Counted from the first letter of the stretch, positions 8,502 through 17,357 are shown. The stretch is 41,665 nt of DNA from an uncultured Alphaproteobacteria bacterium (GCA_902541435.1 CACBQR010000007.1:1-41665), one strand, 5' to 3'. Numbers and translations are program-made. Notes: a model not told the origin generated them from the letters alone.

Positions 8502-9437
8502 TTAATTATCCCAACGATCTAACCATGACCCATCAACTGTGGAGTCAAATTGGTCTTTTTTTGAAGTCCCTCTAAATTTAGTGTGTTGTTCTTCATAACC
8601 TTTAAACCAAGAATCCCAATCAGCTGTATAGCTTGGGTCTTCTGATTTTCTCATTATGATTGGATCAACCAAACCAGTATGAAAACCAGCTTCATCTTTT
8701 GGATTTTGAAATCGTAGGTCAACGCTCCACCTTACATCCTCAGATAAATTTTCAAGTGATCGATGAGGAACTAATTGATGTAAAAATAAAACTGAACCAG
8801 CCTTCATTTCACAAGTAACGACTTTCTCTTCTGGAATATCTTTGTCTTCAATAAATAAATACCAAGAATCTTTTACAGAACCATCTTTCTTTTCTAATTT
8901 ATGATTCAAAACTCTTTCAGGTCTATGTCCTCCAGGAACAACTTGCATGCATCCATTATTTTTATTTACATCTAGAAATGGAATCCACGCAGCAGGCTGA
9001 GTGGTTTTTTCTGCTCCATCTTTTAAATAAGCAGAATCTTGGTGCCATGGAACTGTCATCCTAGCTGTCTGAGGAGTTTTAGATCTAATATTCCAAACTG
9101 GATGACCAGAAATATCTTTGCCAACCCAATTTTCAACCATATCTAAAAGTTTTTTTGATCCCCATAAGTTAGCGAGGGCTGGTTTTAATTCACCTCTATG
9201 ATGAATTAAAACTGAAGAACCTTTAAAATCTCTTTCGAGAGCAGCTAGTCTTTTAAAAACATCTTTGTCATCATGTTTGTTTGTAATTTTTCCAGCTTGA
9301 AAAGCTTTTTCTGCAAAATCATCAACAATTTCTTCAAATTCATTTAATATTGGATTTAAATCATCCATACTAAAAACATTTTCAACGATCGTATAACCTT
9401 CTTCGTTATATTGTTTTATTTGCGCATCACTAATCAT
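8502..9437 (-). CDS. Phytanoyl-CoA dioxygenase family protein
   Basis: A 311-residue Fe(II)/2-oxoglutarate-dependent oxygenase of the PhyH family. The metal site is complete: H132-Q-D134 (in W-H-Q-D) and the distal His225 (in V-P-H-R-S). Arg236 is a plausible 2-oxoglutarate anchor. Family members hydroxylate many small molecules, so the phytanoyl-CoA name does not fix the substrate. The start is set at the ATG at 9437, 3 bases after a GGGAGGA Shine-Dalgarno sequence. An in-frame TTG 12 bases upstream would place that ribosome site inside the coding region. It follows the sugar ABC ATPase by 14 bases and precedes the desaturase-like gene, suggesting that the imported compound is oxidised by both enzymes. 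Confidence 0.9.
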   Translation of the reverse strand: MISDAQIKQYNEEGYTIVENVFSMDDLNPILNEFEEIVDDFAEKAFQAGKITNKHDDKDVFKRLAALERDFKGSSVLIHHRGELKPALANLWGSKKLLDMVENWVGKDISGHPVWNIRSKTPQTARMTVPWHQDSAYLKDGAEKTTQPAAWIPFLDVNKNNGCMQVVPGGHRPERVLNHKLEKKDGSVKDSWYLFIEDKDIPEEKVVTCEMKAGSVLFLHQLVPHRSLENLSEDVRWSVDLRFQNPKDEAGFHTGLVDPIIMRKSEDPSYTADWDSWFKGYEEQHTKFRGTSKKDQFDSTVDGSWLDRWDN

Positions 9438-9440
9438 AAT

Positions 9441-9447
9441 TCCTCCC
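9441..9447 (-). promoter_or_regulatory. Shine-Dalgarno site fixing the dioxygenase start
   Basis: GGGAGGA on the minus strand lies 3 bases upstream of the ATG at 9437. It supports that ATG over the in-frame TTG at 9449. Confidence 0.75.
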
Positions 9448-9451
9448 AAAA

Positions 9452-10189
9452 TTATCCATTCACTAATAAATCAGTTAGATGATCTATTGTGGTGTCTTTT
9501 TTATCCAAATCAGCAATTTTTTCACCTCTTGCCATTACACATAAATGATCAGCAATTGGATATACATGACTCAAGTTGTGAGTAATAAATATTGATGTCA
9601 CGCCTTGGCTTTTTAATCCTTCTACAAACCTTAGTACTTTATTTGTTTCTTTTACTGATAAGTGGTTTGTTGGTTCGTCTAATATTAAAACTTTTGATTT
9701 AAAATACATTGCTCTTGCAATTACAACACCTTGTCTTTCTCCTCCAGACAATTGGTTAACTGGTGTATCTGGAGATCGAAGATGCAGTTCAACATCTGTT
9801 AATGCTTTCATCGCATCGTCCTGCATGGTTTTAGTTTTCATTAAACCAAAATTGCCAACATTATATTGAGTTTGTTCACGTCCAATAAAAATATTTCTTG
9901 CAATAGACATTTCAGGGATCAAAGCTGAATACTGATAGATTGTTTCAATGCCTAAATTCATTGCTTCTTTTGTAGATTTAAATTTAACCTTATTACCTTC
10001 AAAATATATATGACCTGAATCAGGTTGATGTGCACCAGATAAAATTTTAATTAATGTTGATTTACCGGCACCATTGTCTCCAATAAGACCGACAACAGAG
10101 TCTTTTTTTATCTTTAAGCTTAAATCTTTTAAAGCATGAACTCCTGAATAGTATTTGTTTAAACCCTCACAAACTATTATATCTTCCAT
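9452..10189 (-). CDS. Sugar ABC transporter ATPase, single-domain CUT2 type
   Basis: A 245-residue ATPase energising a ribose/fructose-type importer. Walker A is G-D-N-G-A-G-K-S-T (about residues 37-45), the signature is L-S-G-G-E, Walker B is L-I-L-D-E-P-T, and the switch His is in I-F-I-T-H-N. It has one nucleotide-binding domain, like FrcA of Sinorhizobium, not the fused double domain of RbsA (about 500 residues), so a homodimer is expected. Only 2 bases separate it from the permease gene upstream, and the dioxygenase gene follows. The ligand is not known. Confidence 0.92.
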   Translation of the reverse strand: MEDIIVCEGLNKYYSGVHALKDLSLKIKKDSVVGLIGDNGAGKSTLIKILSGAHQPDSGHIYFEGNKVKFKSTKEAMNLGIETIYQYSALIPEMSIARNIFIGREQTQYNVGNFGLMKTKTMQDDAMKALTDVELHLRSPDTPVNQLSGGERQGVVIARAMYFKSKVLILDEPTNHLSVKETNKVLRFVEGLKSQGVTSIFITHNLSHVYPIADHLCVMARGEKIADLDKKDTTIDHLTDLLVNG

Positions 10190-10191
10190 CT

Positions 10192-11172
10192 TTAATCCTT
10201 TGCCTTGTTTTGACCAATTCGTGTCGCTCTTCTACTTATATAAGTATTAAACACTACAGCTATGATAATTAAAGAACCTAAACCTGCTCTAAACCATTCA
10301 GCATCTATTCTAGCCATAATGATTCCACTTTCTAAAAACCTGATAAGTATTGCGCCAATAACGGCACCAAAAACTGTTCCGATACCTCCAAATAAACTGA
10401 CACCACCAATAACTGCTGCAGCAATTGACTCTAGTTCTAATAAGTATCCTTGAGATGGTAATGGTGCTTCCAATCTAAATGTTTGAATCATTCCAGCAAA
10501 GCCAGCTAAGAAACCACATAAGATGAAACAAAACATTTTAACGTTTCCAGTTTTTATTCCCATTGAAGATGCTGCGTTTTGATCTCCGCCAGTTGCATAG
10601 ATCCAGTTACCAACATTACTTCTGTGAAGCATAACACCTAAAACCACGGCAACTAAAAGAGCCCAGTACAAGGATGCTCTAAATAACTCAAATTGATAAA
10701 CGAATAACTCATTTGGTAAAATATGAGGAAATGGTGGTGGAAATCCTGCAGTAGCTACAGTTGTAAGACTTCTAGCAATATAGAGCATTCCAAGCGTTGC
10801 GATGAAAGAAGGAATACCAAATCTTAAGGTAATAAATCCATTAACAAAACCAACAATAATACCAATCATTAATCCTAGAAAAATAGCAAACCAAGGTGGT
10901 ATCCCTTGATGCACCATTTGTACAATAGTCATCGGGACTAATGCAAAAACAGAGCCTACAGATAAATCAAATTCACCTGAGATCATTAATATCGCAATCC
11001 CAATAGCAACAATAATATATTCGGGTGTAATACCCATAACTATTCTTATATTTCTTGCATCTAAAAATCTTTCATTAGCAATATAAAATCCAATCATTAT
11101 TGCTAGAAACATTAAGAAGGTTGCTACTTCTGGTCTTACTAATAAACTTCTAAGACTAAAATTTTTACTCAT
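10192..11172 (-). CDS. Sugar ABC transporter permease, RbsC/FrcC type
   Basis: A 326-residue, highly hydrophobic permease of the branched BPD_transp_2 family, with about eight to ten membrane segments. Typical CUT2 features are the G-E-F-D-L-S-V-G-S segment (about residues 65-73) and the Gly-rich V-I-G-G-V-S-L-F-G-G-I-G-T segment near residue 250. It works with the binding protein upstream and the ATPase downstream. It is separated from the binding-protein gene by a strong stem-loop, so its expression likely depends on read-through. Confidence 0.93.
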   Translation of the reverse strand: MSKNFSLRSLLVRPEVATFLMFLAIMIGFYIANERFLDARNIRIVMGITPEYIIVAIGIAILMISGEFDLSVGSVFALVPMTIVQMVHQGIPPWFAIFLGLMIGIIVGFVNGFITLRFGIPSFIATLGMLYIARSLTTVATAGFPPPFPHILPNELFVYQFELFRASLYWALLVAVVLGVMLHRSNVGNWIYATGGDQNAASSMGIKTGNVKMFCFILCGFLAGFAGMIQTFRLEAPLPSQGYLLELESIAAAVIGGVSLFGGIGTVFGAVIGAILIRFLESGIIMARIDAEWFRAGLGSLIIIAVVFNTYISRRATRIGQNKAKD

Positions 11173-11186
11173 ATTTTTTTTATTTT

Positions 11187-11220
11187 AAAAAAAACCAGGC
11201 TCTATTTAAAGAGCCTGGTT
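11187..11220 (-). terminator. Stem-loop with U-tract after binding-protein gene
   Basis: A perfect 11-base inverted repeat (11193-11203 against 11210-11220, arm core CCAGGCTCT) with a 6-base loop is followed on the minus strand by a T-run. It sits 7 bases after the binding-protein stop and about 20 bases before the permease start, in the middle of the transport operon. It is probably a partial terminator or a transcript stabiliser. Confidence 0.85.
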
Positions 11221-11227
11221 AAGATAT

Positions 11228-12193
11228 TTATCTAACTGACATTCCTTTGAATGATCTGATTGTTTCAACATCATCAGGACCAATCATAGCTTTACCAGTG
11301 TTGATATCTAGTGCACTTAAACCATACTTGTTCATTAAGTATAATTGGTGAACTGACATGTAACCTTGGTAGTATGGTTGTTGGTCAACTGTTAGTTGAA
11401 CATAGCCTTTGTCCATTTCTTCGAAAACTACGTCAACTAAGTCAAAACCAGCAAGAAGTATTTCACCAGGTCCGTAACCTAAGTTTCTTACTGCTGCAGC
11501 TGCACCAGCTTCCCAGAAACCTACATCAAGATATGCAGTTGTATTTGGGTTAGCTTGAACATAAGCTGCCACTCTGTTACCAACAGTTGAAAGATCTAGA
11601 CCTGACTCGATTTTCTCGTAAGTTACTTTTCTATCAGGGTTAGCTGCTTTGTAATCATCCATGAAACGTGCAATACCGTTTCCTCTAGTGTATGCCCATG
11701 ATTGGTTCATGTCTGCAACACCGATTAGAACGTGGATATCTCCATCAGGAAACATTTCAGAAAGATTAGCTGTTAATTCATAACCAGCTGCTTCTAAGTC
11801 TTGTCCAACATATGCTAGTCTGTTACTACCAGCAGCACCTTCAGGATCATCAGTATTAGCTGTAATTACTGGAATACCAGCAGCTAATGCTTCATCAACT
11901 GCAGCATCAAAGATAGTTGGGTTAGTAATTGTAGTTACGATACCATCAACACCTTGAGCTATTGAAGACTCTAAGTTTTGTAATTGCTCTTGTTGGTCTC
12001 CATCACCTGAAAGAGTTAACATTTGGCAATCAGCATTAATTTGTGCACAAGCATCTTTAAAACCTTTATGAACAGCTGCCCAGAAAGCATTGTTCGTATC
12101 ACTGTGCATTACGAAGTTAAATTTGTATTCTGCCTTCGCTGAAGTAGCAAAAAGCGCTACAGAGGCAAGAATAATTGAAGCAATTTTTTTCAT
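11228..12193 (-). CDS. Sugar ABC transporter periplasmic binding protein, RbsB type
   Basis: A 321-residue periplasmic-binding-protein-like (Peripla_BP_4) solute-binding protein. A Sec signal peptide (M-K-K, hydrophobic core, cleavage after A-K-A near residue 21) precedes the mature N-terminal strand. Repeated segments such as G-V-D-G-I-V-T-T and G-I-P-V-I-T-A-N-T form the sugar-cleft lobe of this family. Translation is favoured by AGGAGGA at 12198-12204, 4 bases before the ATG. It heads an operon with permease, ATPase, PhyH-like dioxygenase and desaturase-like enzyme. The downstream oxygenases hint at a ligand that needs oxidative removal of a substituent, but ligand identity is inference. 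Confidence 0.92.
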   Translation of the reverse strand: MKKIASIILASVALFATSAKAEYKFNFVMHSDTNNAFWAAVHKGFKDACAQINADCQMLTLSGDGDQQEQLQNLESSIAQGVDGIVTTITNPTIFDAAVDEALAAGIPVITANTDDPEGAAGSNRLAYVGQDLEAAGYELTANLSEMFPDGDIHVLIGVADMNQSWAYTRGNGIARFMDDYKAANPDRKVTYEKIESGLDLSTVGNRVAAYVQANPNTTAYLDVGFWEAGAAAAVRNLGYGPGEILLAGFDLVDVVFEEMDKGYVQLTVDQQPYYQGYMSVHQLYLMNKYGLSALDINTGKAMIGPDDVETIRSFKGMSVR

Positions 12194-12304
12194 GCATTCC
12201 TCCTATAAATAATATTTTCCTAGCAAGAATGGGTATGTAAAACAAGGAGAAATATTGGGAATTAGGCTGTAAAATTACCGCACTAATCAATAGGGAAGTA
12301 AAAT

Positions 12305-13456
12305 TTATATTTTTTTTAGGATTTGTCTTATGAAATCGTCATGCATGGGTTCAGGCCTCACGCATGAAGAGCGAAGTTCAACCTCCACTTTATAAATTGA
12401 AGAAATCATAGCACACTCGATTACATCTAAAACGTGAAGAGCAAGTTCTCCATTACACCTATGCATTCTATTATTTTCGATGGCATCAATCATTTCGGCA
12501 AGCCCAATACCCCTGTAGTTTGCTTGTTCAGGCGCCTCATTACTTCTTCCACTATGGTTAACAATATTTGTTTTTCCAAGGGGTTTATCTTCGACGCTAA
12601 TATCTTTCCATTCAGATCCAAACTCACCAGATATGGAAACTGGACCACCAAACATATTTGGATCAGGAACTACTATTGAGCCTTTCGTTCCATAAAGCTC
12701 CATATGATTACGTTTATGATTTAAAACATCAAATGAAATGAAACCTTGAATGATAGCTTTATTTTGAAACTCAATATTAAACATATAAGAAGTTGGAATT
12801 TCAACATTAAAAGTTTCTCCTTTTTTTGGACCAGCTTTGTATTCTCTTTTATCAGAAAATTTAGCTCCTCTTCCTCTTATATTTTTTACTGGACCTAGAA
12901 GATTAACAAGTGTTGTGAAAAAATATGGACCCATGTCTATTACAGGTCCTCCTCCTTCTTGAAACCAAGACTCAGGACTTGGATGAAAATCTTGAACGCC
13001 AGGAAAAGCAAATATAAAATTACCAGTTAGAACTTGTCCAATATCATTGTTGTCAATTAAATTTCGTGTAAGTTGCCCTCCTCCTCCTAAAAAAGTATCG
13101 GGTGCATTCCCAATGTAGAGACTATTTTTTTTTGCTAAATTTAATAATTCTTTTGCTTCATCAAACTTAACACTCATTGGTTTTTCACAATAGACATGTT
13201 TATTTGCCTCAAGAGCTCTTTTAGATATTTCATAGTGCGCTTGGGGAATAGTGAGATTAAGAATGATGTCTACATTCTTGTCATTAATTATTTCATCAAC
13301 TGATAAAGGAATAATATTATATTGATCAGCCGTTTTTTTTGCGGCATCTAAATTAATATCAGCACAAGCAACAAAATTTATATTATTAAAATATTCCTGA
13401 GCCCGGAAGTAGGTCTCTGCAATATTACCACAACCAATCAGTCCAATATTTTTCAT
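12305..13456 (-). CDS. Gfo/Idh/MocA family NAD(P)-dependent oxidoreductase
   Basis: A 383-residue sugar or cyclitol dehydrogenase. The N-terminal Rossmann fold has G-L-I-G-C-G-N-I-A (residues 5-13), and the conserved C-E-K-P motif follows near residue 93; the C-terminal alpha/beta domain is complete. Family members oxidise a ring hydroxyl of inositols, glucose or amino-inositols. The neighbours (IbpA-like binding protein and IolD-like hydrolase) favour a cyclitol substrate, but the 383-residue length is greater than that of classical IolG (about 340), so I do not assign IolG. It is the last gene after the second transporter, beyond a stem-loop terminator. Confidence 0.88.
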   Translation of the reverse strand: MKNIGLIGCGNIAETYFRAQEYFNNINFVACADINLDAAKKTADQYNIIPLSVDEIINDKNVDIILNLTIPQAHYEISKRALEANKHVYCEKPMSVKFDEAKELLNLAKKNSLYIGNAPDTFLGGGGQLTRNLIDNNDIGQVLTGNFIFAFPGVQDFHPSPESWFQEGGGPVIDMGPYFFTTLVNLLGPVKNIRGRGAKFSDKREYKAGPKKGETFNVEIPTSYMFNIEFQNKAIIQGFISFDVLNHKRNHMELYGTKGSIVVPDPNMFGGPVSISGEFGSEWKDISVEDKPLGKTNIVNHSGRSNEAPEQANYRGIGLAEMIDAIENNRMHRCNGELALHVLDVIECAMISSIYKVEVELRSSCVRPEPMHDDFIRQILKKI

Positions 13457-13495
13457 AATTTGTTTCTATAAATCAATTGTAAAAAATGGAATAGT

Positions 13496-13528
13496 AAAAA
13501 AAAAGGCCGTAAAAAATTACGGCCTTTT
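13496..13528 (-). terminator. Stem-loop with U-tract after binding-protein gene
   Basis: A perfect 12-base inverted repeat (13501-13512 against 13517-13528, arm core GGCCGTAA) with a 4-base loop is followed on the minus strand by T-rich sequence. It lies 20 bases after the stop of the binding-protein gene and 40 bases before the Gfo/Idh start. The arms begin with the same AAAGGC as the stem-loop at 5413. Confidence 0.87.
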
Positions 13529-13548
13529 AAAAAATATTTTGCTTAGAC

Positions 13549-14466
13549 TTACATAAAGTCTGCAGCGTTTTCTTTAGTAACTAATACAGTTCCAGTATCA
13601 ATGTTATCTGGAATACTCTCACCATTAGCTAATTTAAGTGCATTTTCTACACCCATGTATCCCATGTTGTATGAGAATTGAGCAATAGTTGCTGACATTT
13701 CACCAGCCATTACACTTGCAGCAGCATCAGGATTAGCATCAAATCCAACAACGACAACATCATCTAGCATATCAGCATTTTTTAATGCTTGGATAGCACC
13801 TAGACCCATATTATCGTTAGAAGCAAAGATTGCTTTTAGATTTGGGTTACCAGTGATGATATCTTCCGTTACTGACATACCTTGTGCAGTATCCCAGTTA
13901 GCTGGAAGTTCAGCAACAATGTTCATGCCACATGCTTCAAGACCTTTGTGTGATCCTTCCGCTCTGTGTTGACCAGTAGTTTGCGTGATCATTCCTTGAA
14001 GGATTGCAACATCAGAACCACTTGGAACATTATCACAAATGTATTGAGCAGCTAAAGCAGCACCATTGATATTATTTGTACCAATGAAAGTTACACCTTC
14101 ATTAATTCCATTAGTATCAATGTATACAACTGGAACACCTGAAGCCATTGCATCATCAAGAATTGGTGCAACTGCGTTAGGGTCAGTTGGTGCAATCGCT
14201 ATACCGTCTACACCTTTAGCAATTTGGTCTTCAATTTGTGCTACCTGAGCCATAACATCACTCTCTTGTGGTGGTGAAAGGATAATAAGGTTTACACCTA
14301 ATTCTTCAGCAGCATCTTTAGCACCAGCTTCAACTGAAGCCCAAAAAGGGTTTCCAGCACCTGGTCCTTTAGTACTTAGCATAATTGTTTTTGCATGTGA
14401 GCCTGCTAAAAGACTACCTGAAAAAAACAATACAGAAGTAGTAATTATAGAAATAAAAAATTTCAT
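13549..14466 (-). CDS. Sugar/inositol ABC transporter binding protein
   Basis: A 305-residue periplasmic binding protein of the RbsB/IbpA group. A Sec signal peptide ends near the A-G-S-H-A segment. The mature protein shows G-N-P-F-W-A-S-V-E-A-G-A (ligand-cleft strand), G-V-D-G-I-A-I-A-P-T-D and a V-G-F-D-A-N-P segment typical of the family. AGGAGGA at 14470-14476 is 3 bases before the ATG. It follows its ATPase and permease genes, with an 88-base gap that may hold an extra promoter. Linkage to an IolD-like gene makes inositol or an inositol derivative the best guess for ligand, by analogy to IbpA of Caulobacter. Confidence 0.9.
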   Translation of the reverse strand: MKFFISIITTSVLFFSGSLLAGSHAKTIMLSTKGPGAGNPFWASVEAGAKDAAEELGVNLIILSPPQESDVMAQVAQIEDQIAKGVDGIAIAPTDPNAVAPILDDAMASGVPVVYIDTNGINEGVTFIGTNNINGAALAAQYICDNVPSGSDVAILQGMITQTTGQHRAEGSHKGLEACGMNIVAELPANWDTAQGMSVTEDIITGNPNLKAIFASNDNMGLGAIQALKNADMLDDVVVVGFDANPDAAASVMAGEMSATIAQFSYNMGYMGVENALKLANGESIPDNIDTGTVLVTKENAADFM

Positions 14467-14554
14467 TTTTCCTCCTAAAATTTTTTTTAACCATTAATCA
14501 AAAATGAAATTCTAATCAAGTGACTGTTTGTCATAAAGTGATTATTTTTTGATA

Positions 14555-15562
14555 TTATGTTCTGGTTGCAAGTTGTCTTCTTAAAACATCTATATAAACA
14601 GCCAAAATAATAATTGACCCAATAAGAACTTGTTGCCAGAAAACACTAACATTCATTAGATTTAAACCATTTCGAAGTATACCCATAATCATGACTCCAG
14701 CAAATACACCTAAAACAGTTCCTCTACCCCCAAAGAAGCTTGCTCCACCTATAATGACTGCTGCAATCGCATCTAGCTCAGATTGTAAACCAGCATTTGG
14801 ATAAGCGGAATTCGTTCTTCCAGCTAAAATTAAACCTCCAATACCAGCCAAGAAACCACAAAGGGTGTAAACTACAATCAGAATTCGATCTACGTTAATA
14901 CCTGCTGCCCTAGCTGCTCCTGGGTTGCCTCCAATCGCATAAATCCATTTACCTATTCTTGTATGATTTAAAAATATCCAAAAGATAAAAAATATTACAA
15001 TCATTAAAATTAAACTTGTGGGTATATACTCTCTGGCGCCTTCTCCAAAAATTACATCTAGTTTAATTTTACCATTTCCTATAACTCTAATCTGTTCAGC
15101 AAAACCTGTTATTGGAACGCCTCCAGAAATAAGGTTTCCAATTCCTCTAAATATATACAGCGTTCCCAATGTCATAATGAATGGATGAGGCATTCGAAGT
15201 AAGGTAATTCCAATACCATTAAACATACCACACAAAAATCCAATTGCTGGCGCAACTAACATGACAACGTACCAAGGCATTCCTGCCTTCGAAGCAATAG
15301 CGAGTCCCATCAATGATAACATAATAATTGAACCGACTGATAGATCTATACCTGCAGTTACAATGACCATAAAGACACCAAGTGCTAACATAGACTGCCA
15401 AGACACTTGTTTAAAAATATTTGTTACATTTCTCCATGATAAAAAAACATCAGGTTGCAACAAATGCAAAACAGCAATCATTATTAGGATAAGTAATAAG
15501 ATTCCATATCTTTCAAAAAAAGGGATAAGTCTGACAAATAAAGATTCTTGATTCTTATCCAT
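14555..15562 (-). CDS. Sugar/inositol ABC transporter permease, RbsC type
   Basis: A CUT2-family permease (335 residues from the chosen start) with about eight to ten membrane segments, including the G-I-D-L-S-V-G-S-I motif and the Gly-rich I-I-G-G-A-S-F-F-G-G-R-G-T segment. The ATG at 15562 overlaps the ATPase stop by one base (TAATG), favouring translational coupling. An in-frame ATG 24 bases upstream would give a 343-residue product and cannot be excluded. It pairs with the ATPase encoded upstream and the binding protein downstream. Confidence 0.92.
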   Translation of the reverse strand: MDKNQESLFVRLIPFFERYGILLLILIMIAVLHLLQPDVFLSWRNVTNIFKQVSWQSMLALGVFMVIVTAGIDLSVGSIIMLSLMGLAIASKAGMPWYVVMLVAPAIGFLCGMFNGIGITLLRMPHPFIMTLGTLYIFRGIGNLISGGVPITGFAEQIRVIGNGKIKLDVIFGEGAREYIPTSLILMIVIFFIFWIFLNHTRIGKWIYAIGGNPGAARAAGINVDRILIVVYTLCGFLAGIGGLILAGRTNSAYPNAGLQSELDAIAAVIIGGASFFGGRGTVLGVFAGVMIMGILRNGLNLMNVSVFWQQVLIGSIIILAVYIDVLRRQLATRT

Positions 15563-16308
15563 TAATCTTTTTTCCCCATGATCCATCCAATCACTTCGTC
15601 TCTTGAAGTGTTTTTTAATTCTGATTCAGCGAAGTTTGTTCCTTGAAAAAGTGCCATTACGCGATCACAAACAGTAAAAATATCATCCATTCGATGGCTA
15701 ATTACTATTACACTAACACCTAACTTTTTAAGATTTAAAATTAAGTCTAAAACTTTCCCAACTTCCTTAACAGCAAGTGCTGCTGTTGGTTCATCCATCA
15801 AAACAATTTTTGCATTAAAAGCTGTAGCTCTAGCAATTGCAACTGCTTGTCTTTGTCCACCTGATAATTCTTCAACCTTTTGATCAGCACTTTTTACATT
15901 TATTTTTAGTTTTGCAAGATGTTCTTCGGTTAACTGTTTTCTTTTTTTATGATCTAAAAAATTGAAAGGACCAACTTTTCTTGTTGGTTCTCTTCCTAGA
16001 AAAATATTATCACCGATAGGGAGATTCCCAGCTAGCGCTAAATCTTGATATACCATTTCTAAGCCCAAATTTTGTGAGTCTCTGGGACTATTTAAAGTTA
16101 CTTTTTCCTTATCAAAAAAAAGTGAACCTTCGCTTGGCTTATATAATCCTGATAAAACTTTCATTAATGTAGATTTCCCAGCACCGTTATCGCCGACGAC
16201 ACCAAGAACCTCACCTTTATTTAAATGAAGATCTACATTTTGAAGAGCTGTAATAGTACCAAAAAATTTCGAAACTGATTTAGCCTCTAGTACTAAGTTA
16301 TCTGACAT
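15562..16308 (-). CDS. Sugar/inositol ABC transporter ATPase, single-domain
   Basis: A 248-residue ATPase with Walker A G-D-N-G-A-G-K-S-T (about residues 38-46), L-S-G-G-Q signature, Walker B V-L-M-D-E-P-T and the switch His in V-I-S-H-R. It is a single-domain FrcA-like subunit of a CUT2 importer, distinct in sequence from the other ATPase in the window at 9.5-10.2 kb. It begins 20 bases after the hydroxyacid dehydrogenase gene, so metabolic genes and transporter share one transcript. Confidence 0.92.
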   Translation of the reverse strand: MSDNLVLEAKSVSKFFGTITALQNVDLHLNKGEVLGVVGDNGAGKSTLMKVLSGLYKPSEGSLFFDKEKVTLNSPRDSQNLGLEMVYQDLALAGNLPIGDNIFLGREPTRKVGPFNFLDHKKRKQLTEEHLAKLKINVKSADQKVEELSGGQRQAVAIARATAFNAKIVLMDEPTAALAVKEVGKVLDLILNLKKLGVSVIVISHRMDDIFTVCDRVMALFQGTNFAESELKNTSRDEVIGWIMGKKD

Positions 16309-16328
16309 AGTGTGTTTTTAAATAAATT

Positions 16329-17357
16329 TTAATTAATATCAACTGGTTTTGAACGTAAATATTTAACAGTTTCTCTTTCAGCTTTTTTGCATAATTTAGG
16401 AGGCAGGCCTTTTGAAATAAGTTTTAAATCTTGAATTACTAATTCACCCATCTCCTTAAACGCGCTGTCTAATGCGCCGGCTCTGTGTGGAGAAAAAATT
16501 ACATTTTTGAGTTTTCTAAATTTATGATTTTTAGGAAATGGTTCTTGTGGAAAAACATCAATGGCAGCAAACACATTTCTATTTTTTAAAAAATTAAAAA
16601 AATCATCAAAATTAATTATGGCTGCTCTACTCATTAAGACAAACACTGATCCATCTTTTATTAATTTAAGTTTAGAAGAATTAATCATAGATTCATTAGA
16701 GGAAGTAATGGAAGCTAATACATAGATGATATCAGCATTTTTGAGTAACGAATTTAAACTGGTTGGCTTAACATCAAATTTTTCGATTTCTTTATTGGGA
16801 ATCCAAGGATCATAGGCAATGATGTTATTAGAGAATGCTTTGAGTATAGGAGTAAGTGATTTAGCTAAATCGCCAAAACCAATTAAACCAAATGTTTTAT
16901 TTTTTATTAAAAAATTATTCTGACTTATTGCACCGCCATATTTTTCTTTTTTTGAAATAAAGTCTGAGTGAGCAATATGGATACTTCTGGCTATAGATAA
17001 AGTAAGACCCATTGCCATTTCAGCAACAGGTTGAGCAAACACAGGCGATGTTGCTAAAACATGGATTCCTTTTCTAAAACAATAATCGTAATCCATATTG
17101 TCCATAAAATTGCTTTCTACATTAAAAATTGCTTTAAGTTTTGTGGATTTAGAAATTAAGGATGAAGGTAAATTGGGCTGCCCAAAGATATAATCTGCCT
17201 TTGGTAAATTTTTTTCATAAAAATTATTTTTATTTTTATTTGGGGCAGTAATAAGTTTAAAATTATTTTTTAAGTATTTTAAATTTTCTTTAGAAAAAAG
17301 TAGGTCCATTGTTCTTGGGTATGGATCTAATAAAATTATAGGCTTGTTTTGACTCAT
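16329..17357 (-). CDS. D-isomer-specific 2-hydroxyacid dehydrogenase
   Basis: A 342-residue NAD(P)-dependent dehydrogenase. The nucleotide-binding site is G-L-I-G-F-G-D-L-A (about residue 160), where the third Gly of the usual G-x-G-x-x-G is Ala. Catalytic residues appear present: Arg in M-S-R-A-A, Glu in Q-E-P and His in S-P-H-R-A-G. It is likely cytoplasmic and acts on a 2-hydroxy or 2-keto acid derived from the imported compound. It sits between the IolD-like gene (36 bases upstream) and the ABC ATPase. The substrate is not assignable. A second, different family member lies on the other side of the IolD-like gene. Confidence 0.88.
   Translation of the reverse strand: MSQNKPIILLDPYPRTMDLLFSKENLKYLKNNFKLITAPNKNKNNFYEKNLPKADYIFGQPNLPSSLISKSTKLKAIFNVESNFMDNMDYDYCFRKGIHVLATSPVFAQPVAEMAMGLTLSIARSIHIAHSDFISKKEKYGGAISQNNFLIKNKTFGLIGFGDLAKSLTPILKAFSNNIIAYDPWIPNKEIEKFDVKPTSLNSLLKNADIIYVLASITSSNESMINSSKLKLIKDGSVFVLMSRAAIINFDDFFNFLKNRNVFAAIDVFPQEPFPKNHKFRKLKNVIFSPHRAGALDSAFKEMGELVIQDLKLISKGLPPKLCKKAERETVKYLRSKPVDIN

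Noticed and set aside
9438-9449. TTG start for the PhyH-like gene
   Set aside because: It would bury a GGGAGGA Shine-Dalgarno sequence in the coding region; the ATG at 9437 is ideally spaced from it.
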